This document shows, in pieces, positions 23,892-33,219 of a stretch of 64,000 nt of DNA (position 1 is the stretch's first letter; every line of letters starts with the position of its first letter). The DNA comes from Flavisphingopyxis sp963800335 (lineage in GTDB: Bacteria; Pseudomonadota; Alphaproteobacteria; Sphingomonadales; Sphingomonadaceae). The translations under genes and the position numbers were made by a program. The notes beneath the pieces are model-generated. The model was not told where the DNA came from, made no database searches, and was given only the letters and a program-made list of their open reading frames with translations. The stretch spans positions 1 through 64,000 of the forward strand of contig CAWDAN010000006.1 of NCBI GenBank assembly GCA_963800335.1, in the 5' to 3' direction.

Positions 23892-25582
23892 CGACACTGG
23901 TCGCGCGTCCGGACCGGGTCCGGCTGGCCGGTCAGCGGCAACGCGCAATGATGACCGCGCACCAGCGGCTGATGATCCTGATGCTGCTGTTTATCGTCGC
24001 GATCATCGTCATTGGTGGCCGCACGCTCGCATTCGCCTTTGTTGACGACGCGCATGGCGGCAATCGCGGCGGTTCGGGAATGATTCCGGCGCGCGCCGAC
24101 ATCGTCGATCGCAACGGCGTCCCGCTCGCGCGGACGATCGATGCCTATTCGCTGCGCGTCGTGCCCGCGCGCGTGATGAACGATCCGAGGCGTCTCGCCG
24201 CCGACCTCGCCGCGATATTTCCCGACACCAGCGCCGACACGTTTTACGCCAAGATTACCGGCAAGCGCCCGACCCTGCTGCGTCGCCGCGCGCTCCCCGA
24301 AGAGGTCGCAGCGGTCAACGCATTGGGCGAAGTCGGTTTCGAATATCCGCGCGTCAAGGAGCGCCTCTATCCGCAGCACACGCTCGGTGCACACGTTCTC
24401 GGCTTTACCGGGGCCGATCATCGCGGCGTAATCGGCGTCGAAAAGGCGTTCGACGAACGGTTGTCCGACCCCGCATTGCGCGGTGAACCGCTGGCACTGT
24501 CGATTGACAGCCGGGTGCAGGCGACGCTCGAAAGCGAACTCTATACCGCGATGGTCAATCTCGAGGCGCAGGGCGCTGCGGGCATCATCCTCGACGTAGC
24601 GAGCGGCGAAGTTCTCGGCATGGCATCGCTGCCGGTGTTCAATCCCAACAAGATCGTCAGCGGATCGAACGCGGCGCGCAAGAACGCGGTAACCTACAAC
24701 CTCTACGAGCTCGGCTCGACGTTCAAGCCACTGACCGTCGCCAAGGCGATGGATATCGGCGTCGTGACAAGCATGTCGCGTCGCTACGATGCGACAAAGC
24801 CGCTCAAGGTCGGGCGTTTCGCCATCCATGACAGCCACGATATGGGTCGCTGGCTCAACGTGCCCGAGACGCTGATCCATTCATCGAACGTGGTCACCGC
24901 GCAAATCGCCGACGAAATGGGCCAGGCGCCGCTCGAGCAGCTGTTCCGCAGCCTCGGCTTCGACAACCGGCCGCAGATCGAGCTAAAGGAACGCGCATTC
25001 CCGCTCTGGCCGCGCAGCTGGGGCCGGCTGACGACGATGACGACGAGCTACGGCCATGGCATCGCGGTGACGCCGCTCCATCTCGCGAGCGCCTATGGTG
25101 CGCTCGTCAACGGCGGCACCTTCTATCCCGCGACCTTGCTCAAGACCGAGCGTGGACGCCAACCGGCGGGCAAGCGCGTTTTTTCCGAAGCGACCAGCGC
25201 GCGGATGCGCCAGTTGCTGCGCATGATCGTCGTCGACGGCACCGGTACCAAGGCCGACGCGCCGGGCTTTCGCGTCGGCGGCAAGACGGGCTCGGCGGAA
25301 AAGCCGAGCGCAGGCGGCTATGCCCATCATTCGCTCGTTTCGACCTTTGTGGCGGCGTTCCCGATGGACAATCCGCGCTATGTCGTCCTCGCGATGATCG
25401 ACGAACCGAAGGGCAATGCCTATAGCTCGGGTCAGCGCACGGCGGGATGGACCGCCGCGCCGGTAGTGAGGAATGTCGTTATGCGGATCGGCCCGATGCT
25501 CGGCATCATCCCCGACCAGAACCGCGATGTCGATTTGAGCGATCTCGAACCCCTGTTGTGGAAACCGAAAGGGGAGAACTGA
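23888..25582 (+). CDS. ftsI: Septal peptidoglycan transpeptidase FtsI (PBP3)
   Basis: 564 residues. One membrane helix (about 28-50), a pedestal/dimerisation domain beginning PARADIVDRNGVPLA, then the penicillin-binding transpeptidase domain. Active-site motifs: STFK with nucleophile Ser277 and Lys280, SSN at 332-334 (SxN), and KTG at 466-468. FtsI crosslinks septal peptidoglycan with FtsW. The stop overlaps the murE ATG by one base. Confidence 0.96.
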   Translation: MTTLVARPDRVRLAGQRQRAMMTAHQRLMILMLLFIVAIIVIGGRTLAFAFVDDAHGGNRGGSGMIPARADIVDRNGVPLARTIDAYSLRVVPARVMNDPRRLAADLAAIFPDTSADTFYAKITGKRPTLLRRRALPEEVAAVNALGEVGFEYPRVKERLYPQHTLGAHVLGFTGADHRGVIGVEKAFDERLSDPALRGEPLALSIDSRVQATLESELYTAMVNLEAQGAAGIILDVASGEVLGMASLPVFNPNKIVSGSNAARKNAVTYNLYELGSTFKPLTVAKAMDIGVVTSMSRRYDATKPLKVGRFAIHDSHDMGRWLNVPETLIHSSNVVTAQIADEMGQAPLEQLFRSLGFDNRPQIELKERAFPLWPRSWGRLTTMTTSYGHGIAVTPLHLASAYGALVNGGTFYPATLLKTERGRQPAGKRVFSEATSARMRQLLRMIVVDGTGTKADAPGFRVGGKTGSAEKPSAGGYAHHSLVSTFVAAFPMDNPRYVVLAMIDEPKGNAYSSGQRTAGWTAAPVVRNVVMRIGPMLGIIPDQNRDVDLSDLEPLLWKPKGEN

Positions 25583-27021
25583 TGCGGCTCGACGCGTTGG
25601 TCGGAGCCACGTCAGCCGATCTCGGCGACCGCACGGTCACCGGTTTTGCCATCGATCACCGCAAGGTCGCGCCGGGCAACGTGTTCGGTGCCTTTCCCGG
25701 TTCGACCGTCAACGGCGAAGACTATATCGCCGAGGCGATCAGGCTCGGCGCGATCGCTGTCGTCGCGCGGCCCGGGGCCACCGTCGCGGGAGCGCTCCAC
25801 ATCGCCGACGCCAACCCGCGTCGCCGCTTTGCCGAGATCGCGGCGCGTTACTATCACCGGTTTCCCGCGACCGTCGTCGCGGTCACCGGGACCAATGGCA
25901 AGACTTCGACGGTCGAGATGACGCGCCAGCTGTGGATGATGGCGGGGTACCAAGCCGCATCGATCGGTACGCTTGGCGTCACGACCGCCGACGAACAGGT
26001 CAAGACCGGCCTGACGACGCCCGATGTGGCGACCTTCCTCGCGAATATGGCCGGGCTGGCGCAGGAAGGCGTCGGCCATGTCGCCTATGAGGCATCGAGC
26101 CACGGTCTCGACCAGCATCGCTGCGAGGGGCTCGACGTCGTCGCCGGGGCGTTCACCAACTTCACCCGCGACCACCTCGACTATCACGGCGACATGGCGA
26201 GCTATTTCGCCGCCAAGATGCGCCTCTTCGACGATATCGTCGCGCCGGGCGGGAGCGCGGTGATCTGGGCCGACGATCCGAAATCGACCGAGGTTGCCAA
26301 GCGCGCCGCCGAACGCGGCCTCTCGATCCTGACGGTTGGCCGCGATGGCGAAGCCCTACGCCTTGCCGCGCGCGAACCGACGCCGCTCGGCCAGCGGCTG
26401 ACGATCGACGGCGCTTATGGAACGCACACGGTCATGCTGTCGCTGATCGGGGCCTATCAGGCGGCCAACGCGCTCGTCGCTGCAGGTCTCGTCATCGCGA
26501 CCGGCGGCGATCCGGCGACGACGCTTGCCAACCTCGCGCGGTTGCAGCCTGTGCGCGGTCGGCTTGAACGCGCAACGATCACGCGCGAAGGCGCGCCGGT
26601 CTATGTCGACTACGCGCACACCCCCGACGCACTTGAGGCGGCGCTTGCCGCGCTGCGACCGCACGCGACGGGAAAGCTCATCCTCGTCTTCGGCGCGGGC
26701 GGCGATCGCGATGTTGGCAAGCGCGCCGAAATGGGCGCGGTGGCGGCGCGACTCGCCGATATTGCCGTCGTCACCGACGACAATCCGCGCTCGGAAGATC
26801 CCGCCGCCATCCGCGCCGAGATCCTGACCGCGCTGCCCGACGGTATCGAGATCGGCGACCGGCACGCGGCGATCGCGCACGCCGTCGCCATCGCCGGGCA
26901 TGACGATATCGTCTGCCTTGCGGGCAAGGGGCATGAGGTCGGGCAGATCATCGGCGCGGGCGACAGCCTGCGCATCCTGCCATTCGACGACGTTGCGGTC
27001 GCGCGCGAGTGCGCGGCATGA
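25582..27021 (+). CDS. murE: UDP-MurNAc-tripeptide synthetase MurE (meso-DAP adding)
   Basis: 479 residues. Mur ligase with P-loop VTGTNGKTS at 101-109 and the ATPase/ligase elements AYEASSHGLDQHR and YVDYAHTPDALE. The motif DNPR at 400-403 is the known determinant for meso-diaminopimelate, so the peptidoglycan is of the DAP type normal for Gram-negatives. It adds the third residue to UDP-MurNAc-L-Ala-D-Glu in the cytoplasm. I start at the ATG overlapping the ftsI stop; its stop overlaps the murF ATG. Confidence 0.96.
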   Translation: MRLDALVGATSADLGDRTVTGFAIDHRKVAPGNVFGAFPGSTVNGEDYIAEAIRLGAIAVVARPGATVAGALHIADANPRRRFAEIAARYYHRFPATVVAVTGTNGKTSTVEMTRQLWMMAGYQAASIGTLGVTTADEQVKTGLTTPDVATFLANMAGLAQEGVGHVAYEASSHGLDQHRCEGLDVVAGAFTNFTRDHLDYHGDMASYFAAKMRLFDDIVAPGGSAVIWADDPKSTEVAKRAAERGLSILTVGRDGEALRLAAREPTPLGQRLTIDGAYGTHTVMLSLIGAYQAANALVAAGLVIATGGDPATTLANLARLQPVRGRLERATITREGAPVYVDYAHTPDALEAALAALRPHATGKLILVFGAGGDRDVGKRAEMGAVAARLADIAVVTDDNPRSEDPAAIRAEILTALPDGIEIGDRHAAIAHAVAIAGHDDIVCLAGKGHEVGQIIGAGDSLRILPFDDVAVARECAA

Positions 27022-28437
27022 CGGCGCGCGCTGTGGACCGGCAGCGAGATCGCGGCGGCGACCGGCGGAACGCTGCACGGCAAGGATTTCGAGGCCTTCG
27101 GCGTCGCTTTCGATTCGCGCGAGGTCGAGGCACATGAAGCGGGCGGCGACCTGTTCATCGCGATGCGCGGCGAGGAAGCCGACGGCCACGATTATCTCGC
27201 CAAGGCTTTCGCCAACGGCGCGAGCGGCGCAATTGTCGAGCGGGTGACCGACGCGCTCGAAGGGCATCCCTACGTCCTCGTCGCCGACTCGATGGCGGCG
27301 CTCGAAGCACTGGGCCGCGCGGCAAGGGCACGGGCAGTCGATGCGACGATTATTGGCGTGACCGGATCGGCGGGCAAGACGGGGACCAAGGAAGCGCTGT
27401 TTCACGCGCTCGACCGCGCGGCGCGCGGCTCGGTGCATCGGTCGGTAAAGAGCTACAACAATCATACCGGCGTGCCGCTGAGCCTCGCGCGGATGCCGCG
27501 CGATACGCGCTTCGGCATTTTCGAGATGGGGATGAACCATCCCCGCGAATTGGCCGCGCTGACTCAGTTCGTCCGGCCGCATATCGCGATCGTCACGACG
27601 GTCGCCCCCGCGCACCAGGAGTTTTTCGCCAGCGTCGAGGCGATCGCCGACGCCAAGGCAGAGATTTTCGAGGGGCTGGAAGACGGCGGCGTTGCAATTG
27701 TCCCGTTTGACAATCCGCACGGCGCGCGGCTCACCGCCGCGGCTTTGCATCATGCATCGAGCGTGGTGAGCTTCGGCACGCGTGATGGCGCCGATGTCCA
27801 GGCCTGCGAATGGGTCGATGTGCCCGAGGGCGGATCGCTGATCACCGCCAAGCTCCCCGGCGGCGAGCTGTGCTTCACCATCTCGGCTCCGGGCGATCAC
27901 TGGGTCGCCAACGCGATGGCGGTGCTTGCCGCAGTCGAGGCGGCGGGGGCCGATCTTGGCGCGGCGGGCCTCGCGCTTGCCGAACTGCCCGGCCTTGCCG
28001 GCCGCGGCGCGCGCCATGTCGTTTCGCTCGGGGGCGGCCCCGATCGCGGCCAAGCGCTGCTGATCGACGAAAGCTACAACGCCAACCCGGCATCGATGGC
28101 GGCGACGCTGGCCCAACTGGGTCGCGAACCGGCGACGCGGCGGATCGCGGTGCTTGGCGCGATGAAGGAACTCGGCAGCGAAAGCGCGGCCTATCACGCC
28201 GCCATTGCCGATCCCTTGCTCGCCGCTGCGGTGGATATCGCGGTGCTTGTCGGCGACGAGATGACGCCGCTCGCCAAAAGGCTTGAGGATTCATGCGCAA
28301 TCGCGCATCTGCCCGACGGCGACGCGGCACTGGCCTGGCTGTCGGACAATCTGGCGGCGGGCGATGCCGTCCTCATCAAGGGTTCGAACGCCGTCGGTCT
28401 CGGCAAGGTCGTCGCCACATTGACGCGCGGGAGTTAG
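27018..28437 (+). CDS. murF: UDP-MurNAc-pentapeptide synthetase MurF, apparent +1 frameshift at the start
   Basis: With one base removed this is 472 residues. The only plausible start is the ATG overlapping the murE stop (ATGA); after four codons the frame must shift by one, in GGCGCGCGC at 27023-27031, to reach LWTGSEIAAATGGTLHG. The main frame then holds the catalytic-domain motifs: P-loop VTGSAGKTGTKEAL, KSYNNHTGVPLSL, EMGMNHPREL and LIDESYNANPASM. MurF adds D-Ala-D-Ala to the precursor. In the unshifted frame no start codon exists after the murE stop until ATG at 27163, which would delete the N-terminal domain. Confidence 0.92.
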
Positions 28438-28440
28438 AAC

Positions 28441-29511
28441 ATGTTGTATTGGCTGGCCGAAACACTCGGCTTCCCTGGTGTTTTGAACCTCATCCGCTAC
28501 CTTACCTTTCGCTCGGGCGCGGCGGTCGCGACCGCGATGCTGATCGGCCTTTTGATCGGCCCGTGGCTGATCCGCTTGCTGCGCCGCAAGCAGGGCAGGG
28601 GACAGCCGATCCGCAGCGACGGCCCGCAGACGCACCTCGTCAAACAGGGCACGCCGACGATGGGCGGGCTGTTGATGCTGATCGCGATCGCCGTATCGCT
28701 GCTGCTCTGGATGGACCTCAAGAGCCACCTTGTCTGGGCGACGGTGCTCGTCACTTTGGGCTTTGCCGCGATCGGTTTCATGGACGATTACGACAAGGTC
28801 GCCAAGGCGAGCCATCGCGGGATCCCTGCAAAGCTGCGGCTTCTGCTCGAATTCGCGATCGCCGGCGCGGCTGCGTGGATCATCCTGCGCGACGGGCCGC
28901 ATTTGCTCTATCTGCCCTTCATCAGCAACGCCGGCCTCGATCTCGGGCCGTTCTATTTCGTCTTTGCCGCCTTCACGATCGTCGCCTTCGGCAATGCGGT
29001 CAATCTGACCGACGGGCTCGACGGCCTCGCGACGATGCCGGTGGTAATCGCCAGCGTGACCTTCATGGTCATCGTCTATCTCGTCGGCAGCAGCAAGTTC
29101 GCGACCTATCTCGGCATTCCGCATGTCCCCGGCGCGGGCGAACTGGCGATCGTGTGCGGCGCGATCATCGGTGCGGGGCTCGCTTTTCTCTGGTTCAATT
29201 CGCCTCCCGCGTCGGTCTTCATGGGCGATACCGGCAGCCTCGCCTTGGGCGGCGCGCTCGGGACGATCGCGGTCGCATCGCGCCATGAAATCGTCCTCGG
29301 CATCGTCGGCGGGCTGTTCGTCATCGAGGCGCTGTCGGTGATCATCCAGGTGCTCGTCTACAAACGCACCGGGCGACGTGTCTTTCGCATGGCGCCGATC
29401 CACCACCATTTCGAGCAGCTTGGCTGGCCCGAATCGAAGGTCGTCATCCGCTTCTGGATCTTCAGCATCGTGCTGGCGCTGGCGGGTCTCGCCACGCTGA
29501 AGCTGCGGTGA
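28441..29511 (+). CDS. mraY: Phospho-MurNAc-pentapeptide translocase MraY
   Basis: 356 residues, about ten membrane helices. Makes lipid I from UDP-MurNAc-pentapeptide and undecaprenyl phosphate. Catalytic motifs: the aspartate pair in GFMDDYDKVAK (115-116), NAVNLTDGLDGLA and the MAPIHHHFE histidine cluster near the C-terminus. Starts three bases after murF and overlaps murD by four bases. Confidence 0.97.
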   Translation: MLYWLAETLGFPGVLNLIRYLTFRSGAAVATAMLIGLLIGPWLIRLLRRKQGRGQPIRSDGPQTHLVKQGTPTMGGLLMLIAIAVSLLLWMDLKSHLVWATVLVTLGFAAIGFMDDYDKVAKASHRGIPAKLRLLLEFAIAGAAAWIILRDGPHLLYLPFISNAGLDLGPFYFVFAAFTIVAFGNAVNLTDGLDGLATMPVVIASVTFMVIVYLVGSSKFATYLGIPHVPGAGELAIVCGAIIGAGLAFLWFNSPPASVFMGDTGSLALGGALGTIAVASRHEIVLGIVGGLFVIEALSVIIQVLVYKRTGRRVFRMAPIHHHFEQLGWPESKVVIRFWIFSIVLALAGLATLKLR

Positions 29512-30824
29512 TCGTCAGCCCGGCCTTTGCCGGTAAGCATTATGCCGTGCTCGGCCTCGCGCGCTCGGGCCTCGCCACGGTCGAAGCGCTGAGCGCGAGC
29601 GGCGCCAAGATTACCGCATGGGACACGCGCGAGGATGCGCGCGCCGCGGTGCGCCATCTCGCCACGATCGCCGATCCGACCGAGATCGACCTCGCCGGTT
29701 TCGACGGCATCGTCGTCTCGCCCGGCGTCCCGCTCAACCGCCATCCGATCACCGGGCGCGCCGCCGCCGCGGGCGTTCCGATCATCGGCGATATCGAACT
29801 GTTCGCGCTCGCCCGGCCGGACCTTCCCGTCCACAAGGTCGTCGGGATCACCGGCACCAACGGAAAGTCGACGACCACCGCGCTGGTCGCGCACATCGTC
29901 CGCAATGCCGGTCGTCCGGTGCGCATGGCGGGCAATATCGGCCTGCCGATCATGGGGCAGAATCCGCTTGGCCCCGGCGGCGTTTATGTCCTCGAGCTGT
30001 CGAGCTACCAGATCGACCTGACGCGCAGCCTCGATTGCGATATCGCCGCCCTGCTCAACCTGTCGCCCGACCATCTCGACCGCTATTCGGGCTTTGCCGC
30101 CTATATCGCGTCGAAGGCGCGATTGTTCGCGATGCAGTCGAGCGGCCATGCCAGGATCATCGCGGTCGACGGGCCCGAAACGACGCGGCTTGCCGACACG
30201 ATCGACGGCGTCCGCCGCGTCCGCGCTGCCGAGACCGGCGACCAGTCGCACTGGCCCGCGCTGCAGGGGCCGCATAATGCCCAGAACATCGCGGTCGCGC
30301 TGGCGATCGCCGACGCGCTCGGCATCCGGCGCAGCTCGGCCGAGGCCGCGCTCGCCAGCTTTGCCGGCCTGCCGCACCGGATGGAGCTGGTCGGAGAGGC
30401 GGGCGGCGTCCTGTTCGTCAACGACAGCAAGGCGACCAACGCCGCGAGCGCCGCACCCGCGCTCGCCGCCTGGCCGCCGATGCCCAATCCGCGCATCCAC
30501 TGGATCGTCGGCGGCATCGCCAAGGAAGAGGGGCTGGGCGAGTGCGGCGACTGGATCGGCCATGTCGCGCGCGCCTATACGATCGGCGAATCGGGCGCGA
30601 TGTTCGCCGCCGCGCTCAACGGGCGCGTCGCGGTCGAGGAATGCGAAATGCTCGGCACCGCGGTCAAGCACGCGATCGATCGCGCCAGGCCCGGCGATGT
30701 CGTCCTGCTCTCGCCCGCCTGCGCATCGTTCGACCAGTTCAAGGATTACGAAGCGCGCGGCGATGCGTTTCGTGCGCTGACCGCTTCGCTTGCGCCCGGT
30801 GCGCGCCCGGTGGCGCCGCGATGA
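29508..30824 (+). CDS. murD: UDP-MurNAc-L-Ala D-glutamate ligase MurD
   Basis: 438 residues, GTG start in the four-base overlap with mraY. N-terminal nucleotide-fold with LGLARSGLATVEAL, then P-loop GITGTNGKST at 113-122, VLELSSYQIDLT and NLSPDHLDRY. Adds D-Glu to UDP-MurNAc-L-Ala in the cytoplasm. The C-terminal domain contains VGGIAKEEGL and LLSPACASFDQF, standard for MurD. Overlaps ftsW by four bases. Confidence 0.96.
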   Translation: MIVSPAFAGKHYAVLGLARSGLATVEALSASGAKITAWDTREDARAAVRHLATIADPTEIDLAGFDGIVVSPGVPLNRHPITGRAAAAGVPIIGDIELFALARPDLPVHKVVGITGTNGKSTTTALVAHIVRNAGRPVRMAGNIGLPIMGQNPLGPGGVYVLELSSYQIDLTRSLDCDIAALLNLSPDHLDRYSGFAAYIASKARLFAMQSSGHARIIAVDGPETTRLADTIDGVRRVRAAETGDQSHWPALQGPHNAQNIAVALAIADALGIRRSSAEAALASFAGLPHRMELVGEAGGVLFVNDSKATNAASAAPALAAWPPMPNPRIHWIVGGIAKEEGLGECGDWIGHVARAYTIGESGAMFAAALNGRVAVEECEMLGTAVKHAIDRARPGDVVLLSPACASFDQFKDYEARGDAFRALTASLAPGARPVAPR

Positions 30825-32062
30825 GCGACGATCGCCCGCAACCGCGCCGCCGCGTTACGCCTGTTGCCGCGCCTCTGTTCGGCGGGGCCAAGCCGCATAG
30901 CGGGCCGCGCCTCAGCCGCGCCGATCGCAGTGCGCTGGGCATCTGGTTCTGGGAAATCGACCGCGTCCTGCTGCTGTTGCTGACGATCCTGATCGCGATC
31001 GGCCTCGTCGCGGTAGCTGCCGCTTCGCCCGTCGCGGCGGCCAAGCAGTCGACCGCGGCGACGACGATCGCGCCGCTTTATTATCTCTATCGGCAGATCC
31101 TGTGGGTGCTCGTCGCGGTTCCCGCGATGCTGGTCGTGTCGATGCTGCCGCGTGCGCAGGCCCGCCGGCTCGCCATTTATGCGACGCTGGTTTTCCTCGC
31201 GCTGCTGTTCCTCGTCCCGATCCTCGGGACGACGGTCAACGGTGCCGCCCGCTGGATCGGCAGCGGCGTGTTCCGCCTCCAGCCGTCGGAGTTCCTCAAG
31301 CCGTTCTTCGTCGTCACGCTCGCCTGGACGCTGTCGCTCAAGGTCGAGGATGACAGCCTGCCGGTCGTGCCGCTGTCGTTCGCGCTGACCACCGTCATCG
31401 CGCTGCTGCTGCTCAACCAGCCCGATCTCGGCCAGACGATCATCTTCTGTTCGAGCTGGCTGGTCCTGATGGTCGTTGCCGGCATGTCGTTCCGGATCGT
31501 CGGCGGATTGATCGGCGCAGGGCTCGCCGGGCTCGTTTCGGCCTATTTCTTCTATCCCGTCGCGACGACGCGGATCGACATCTGGCTGTTCGGCGAGGGC
31601 GACAGCTTCCAGGTCGAAAAGGCGCATGCGGCGCTGACCGGCGGCGGGTTGATCGGTACCGGGCCGGGCGCGGGAATTGCCAAGTTCGCGCTGCCCGAGG
31701 CGCATACCGATTATATCTTCTCGGTGATCGGCGAGGAATTCGGCCTGATCGCCTGCGTCGCGATCGCCTGCCTCTATCTTGCGATCATCATCCGCGTCCT
31801 GCTGCGCCTGCTCGACGAGGAAGACCAGTTCACGATCCTCGCGGTCGCGGGCCTCGTGACGCAATTCGGCGGGCAGGCGATCATCAACATGGCGGTCAAT
31901 ACGCAGCTGTTTCCGTCGAAGGGGATGACCTTGCCGTTTATCAGCTATGGCGGCTCGTCATTGATCGCGCTCGGGCTCGGCATGGGTTTGCTGTTGTCAC
32001 TGACCCGCCGCAATCCCTATCTGTCGCGTTCCACCCTCGACAACGACTGGAATCCGCAATGA
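30821..32062 (+). CDS. ftsW: Septal peptidoglycan polymerase FtsW (SEDS)
   Basis: 413 residues from the ATG in the murD overlap. A Pro/Arg-rich cytoplasmic tail of about 45 residues precedes ten membrane segments. SEDS markers include NGAARWIGSGVFRLQPSEFLK in its usual order (short pieces ARWIGSG, LQPSEFLK), HTDYIFSVIGEEFG, and PFISYGGSSL. FtsW polymerises glycan strands from lipid II with FtsI. Overlaps murG by four bases. Confidence 0.95.
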   Translation: MSDDRPQPRRRVTPVAAPLFGGAKPHSGPRLSRADRSALGIWFWEIDRVLLLLLTILIAIGLVAVAAASPVAAAKQSTAATTIAPLYYLYRQILWVLVAVPAMLVVSMLPRAQARRLAIYATLVFLALLFLVPILGTTVNGAARWIGSGVFRLQPSEFLKPFFVVTLAWTLSLKVEDDSLPVVPLSFALTTVIALLLLNQPDLGQTIIFCSSWLVLMVVAGMSFRIVGGLIGAGLAGLVSAYFFYPVATTRIDIWLFGEGDSFQVEKAHAALTGGGLIGTGPGAGIAKFALPEAHTDYIFSVIGEEFGLIACVAIACLYLAIIIRVLLRLLDEEDQFTILAVAGLVTQFGGQAIINMAVNTQLFPSKGMTLPFISYGGSSLIALGLGMGLLLSLTRRNPYLSRSTLDNDWNPQ

Positions 32063-33219
32063 GTGTCAGCCGCCATTATGTTCTCGCCGCGGGCGGTACC
32101 GGGGGGCACATGATCCCCGCCTACGCGCTCGGCGAAGAGCTGATCGCGCGCGGCCATCACGTCGCGCTGATCACCGACGAGCGCGGCGCGAAGATTCCCG
32201 GCGCGTTCGAAAAGGGCCAGGTCCACATGCTGCCCGCCGGACGGTTCGCGGGCGGGCCGATCGGCTGGCTCAAGGCGCTGATCGGTATCAAGCGCGGGCG
32301 CGACATGGCGCTGCGCCTTTATGACACCTTCCAGCCGACCGCGGTGATCGGCTTTGGCGGCTATCCTGCGCTGCCCGCGCTGCTCGCTGCGCGCAAGGCA
32401 GGGGTGGCGACGCTGGTCCACGAACAGAACGCCGTGCTGGGCCGGGTCAATCGCCTCGTCGCCAAGCAGGTCGATGCCATCGCGACCTCGTTCGAGAGCG
32501 TCGAGCGGGTCCCGGCCAAGGCGCGCAGCAAGGTCCACCTCGTCGGCAATCCGGTGCGCGAGAGCGTCGTCGCGCTGAGGGGAAAGGGATTTCCGGCCTA
32601 TGACGAACACGGCGTGCTGCGGATCCTGGTGACCGGCGGCAGCCAGGGCGCGAGCATCCTGTCCGAAGTCGTTCCCGATGGCCTGGCGCTGCTTCCCGAG
32701 GGTTTGCGCTCGCGCTTGCAGGTCACGCAGCAGTGCCGCGCCGAAGATATCGACGCGGTGCGCGAACGCTATGCCGCGTTCGGCATCGCCGCCGACCTTG
32801 CCACCTATCTCGAGGATTTGCCCGAGCGGCTGGGCTGGTCGCATCTCGTCATCGCCCGCGCTGGCGCATCGACGCTGGCCGAGCTGACCGCTGCCGGACG
32901 GCCCGCGGTGCTCGTGCCGCTGCCGGGCGCGACCGACGATCACCAGAGCGTCAACGCGCGCGAAATGGTTGCCGCTGGCGCCGCGCGGGCGATCCCGCAA
33001 CGCGCCTTTACCGCCAAGGAGCTCGCCAAGCAGGTGCAGAAACTCGCGCTGTCGCCCTCCGCGCTCGCCAACGCAGCGATGCGTTCGCTAGAATGCGGTC
33101 GCCCGAACGCTACGCGCGACCTTGCCGACCTCGTCGAAAATGCCGGAGGCGAACCGTTGATGGACGTCATCCGGATCGAACGCGGCACGCCTTCGGCCAG
33201 CGGAGCACTTGCGACATGA
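32059..33219 (+). CDS. murG: Lipid II-forming GlcNAc transferase MurG
   Basis: 386 residues, family GT28. The N-terminal glycine loop AAGGTGGHMIPAYAL (about 9-23), the acceptor-side GFGGYPALPALLAAR and HEQNAVLGRVNRL, and the donor-side GGSQGAS and IARAGASTLAELTAAGRP motifs are all present. Transfers GlcNAc to lipid I at the inner face of the membrane. The C-terminal ~20 residues extend past the family core. Overlaps murC by four bases. Confidence 0.96.
   Translation: MSVSRHYVLAAGGTGGHMIPAYALGEELIARGHHVALITDERGAKIPGAFEKGQVHMLPAGRFAGGPIGWLKALIGIKRGRDMALRLYDTFQPTAVIGFGGYPALPALLAARKAGVATLVHEQNAVLGRVNRLVAKQVDAIATSFESVERVPAKARSKVHLVGNPVRESVVALRGKGFPAYDEHGVLRILVTGGSQGASILSEVVPDGLALLPEGLRSRLQVTQQCRAEDIDAVRERYAAFGIAADLATYLEDLPERLGWSHLVIARAGASTLAELTAAGRPAVLVPLPGATDDHQSVNAREMVAAGAARAIPQRAFTAKELAKQVQKLALSPSALANAAMRSLECGRPNATRDLADLVENAGGEPLMDVIRIERGTPSASGALAT

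Noticed and set aside
26356..28197. A 613-codon open frame antisense to murE and murF
   Set aside because: It is a shadow of GC-rich codon structure: no start context, no recognisable motif, and both sense genes are certain.
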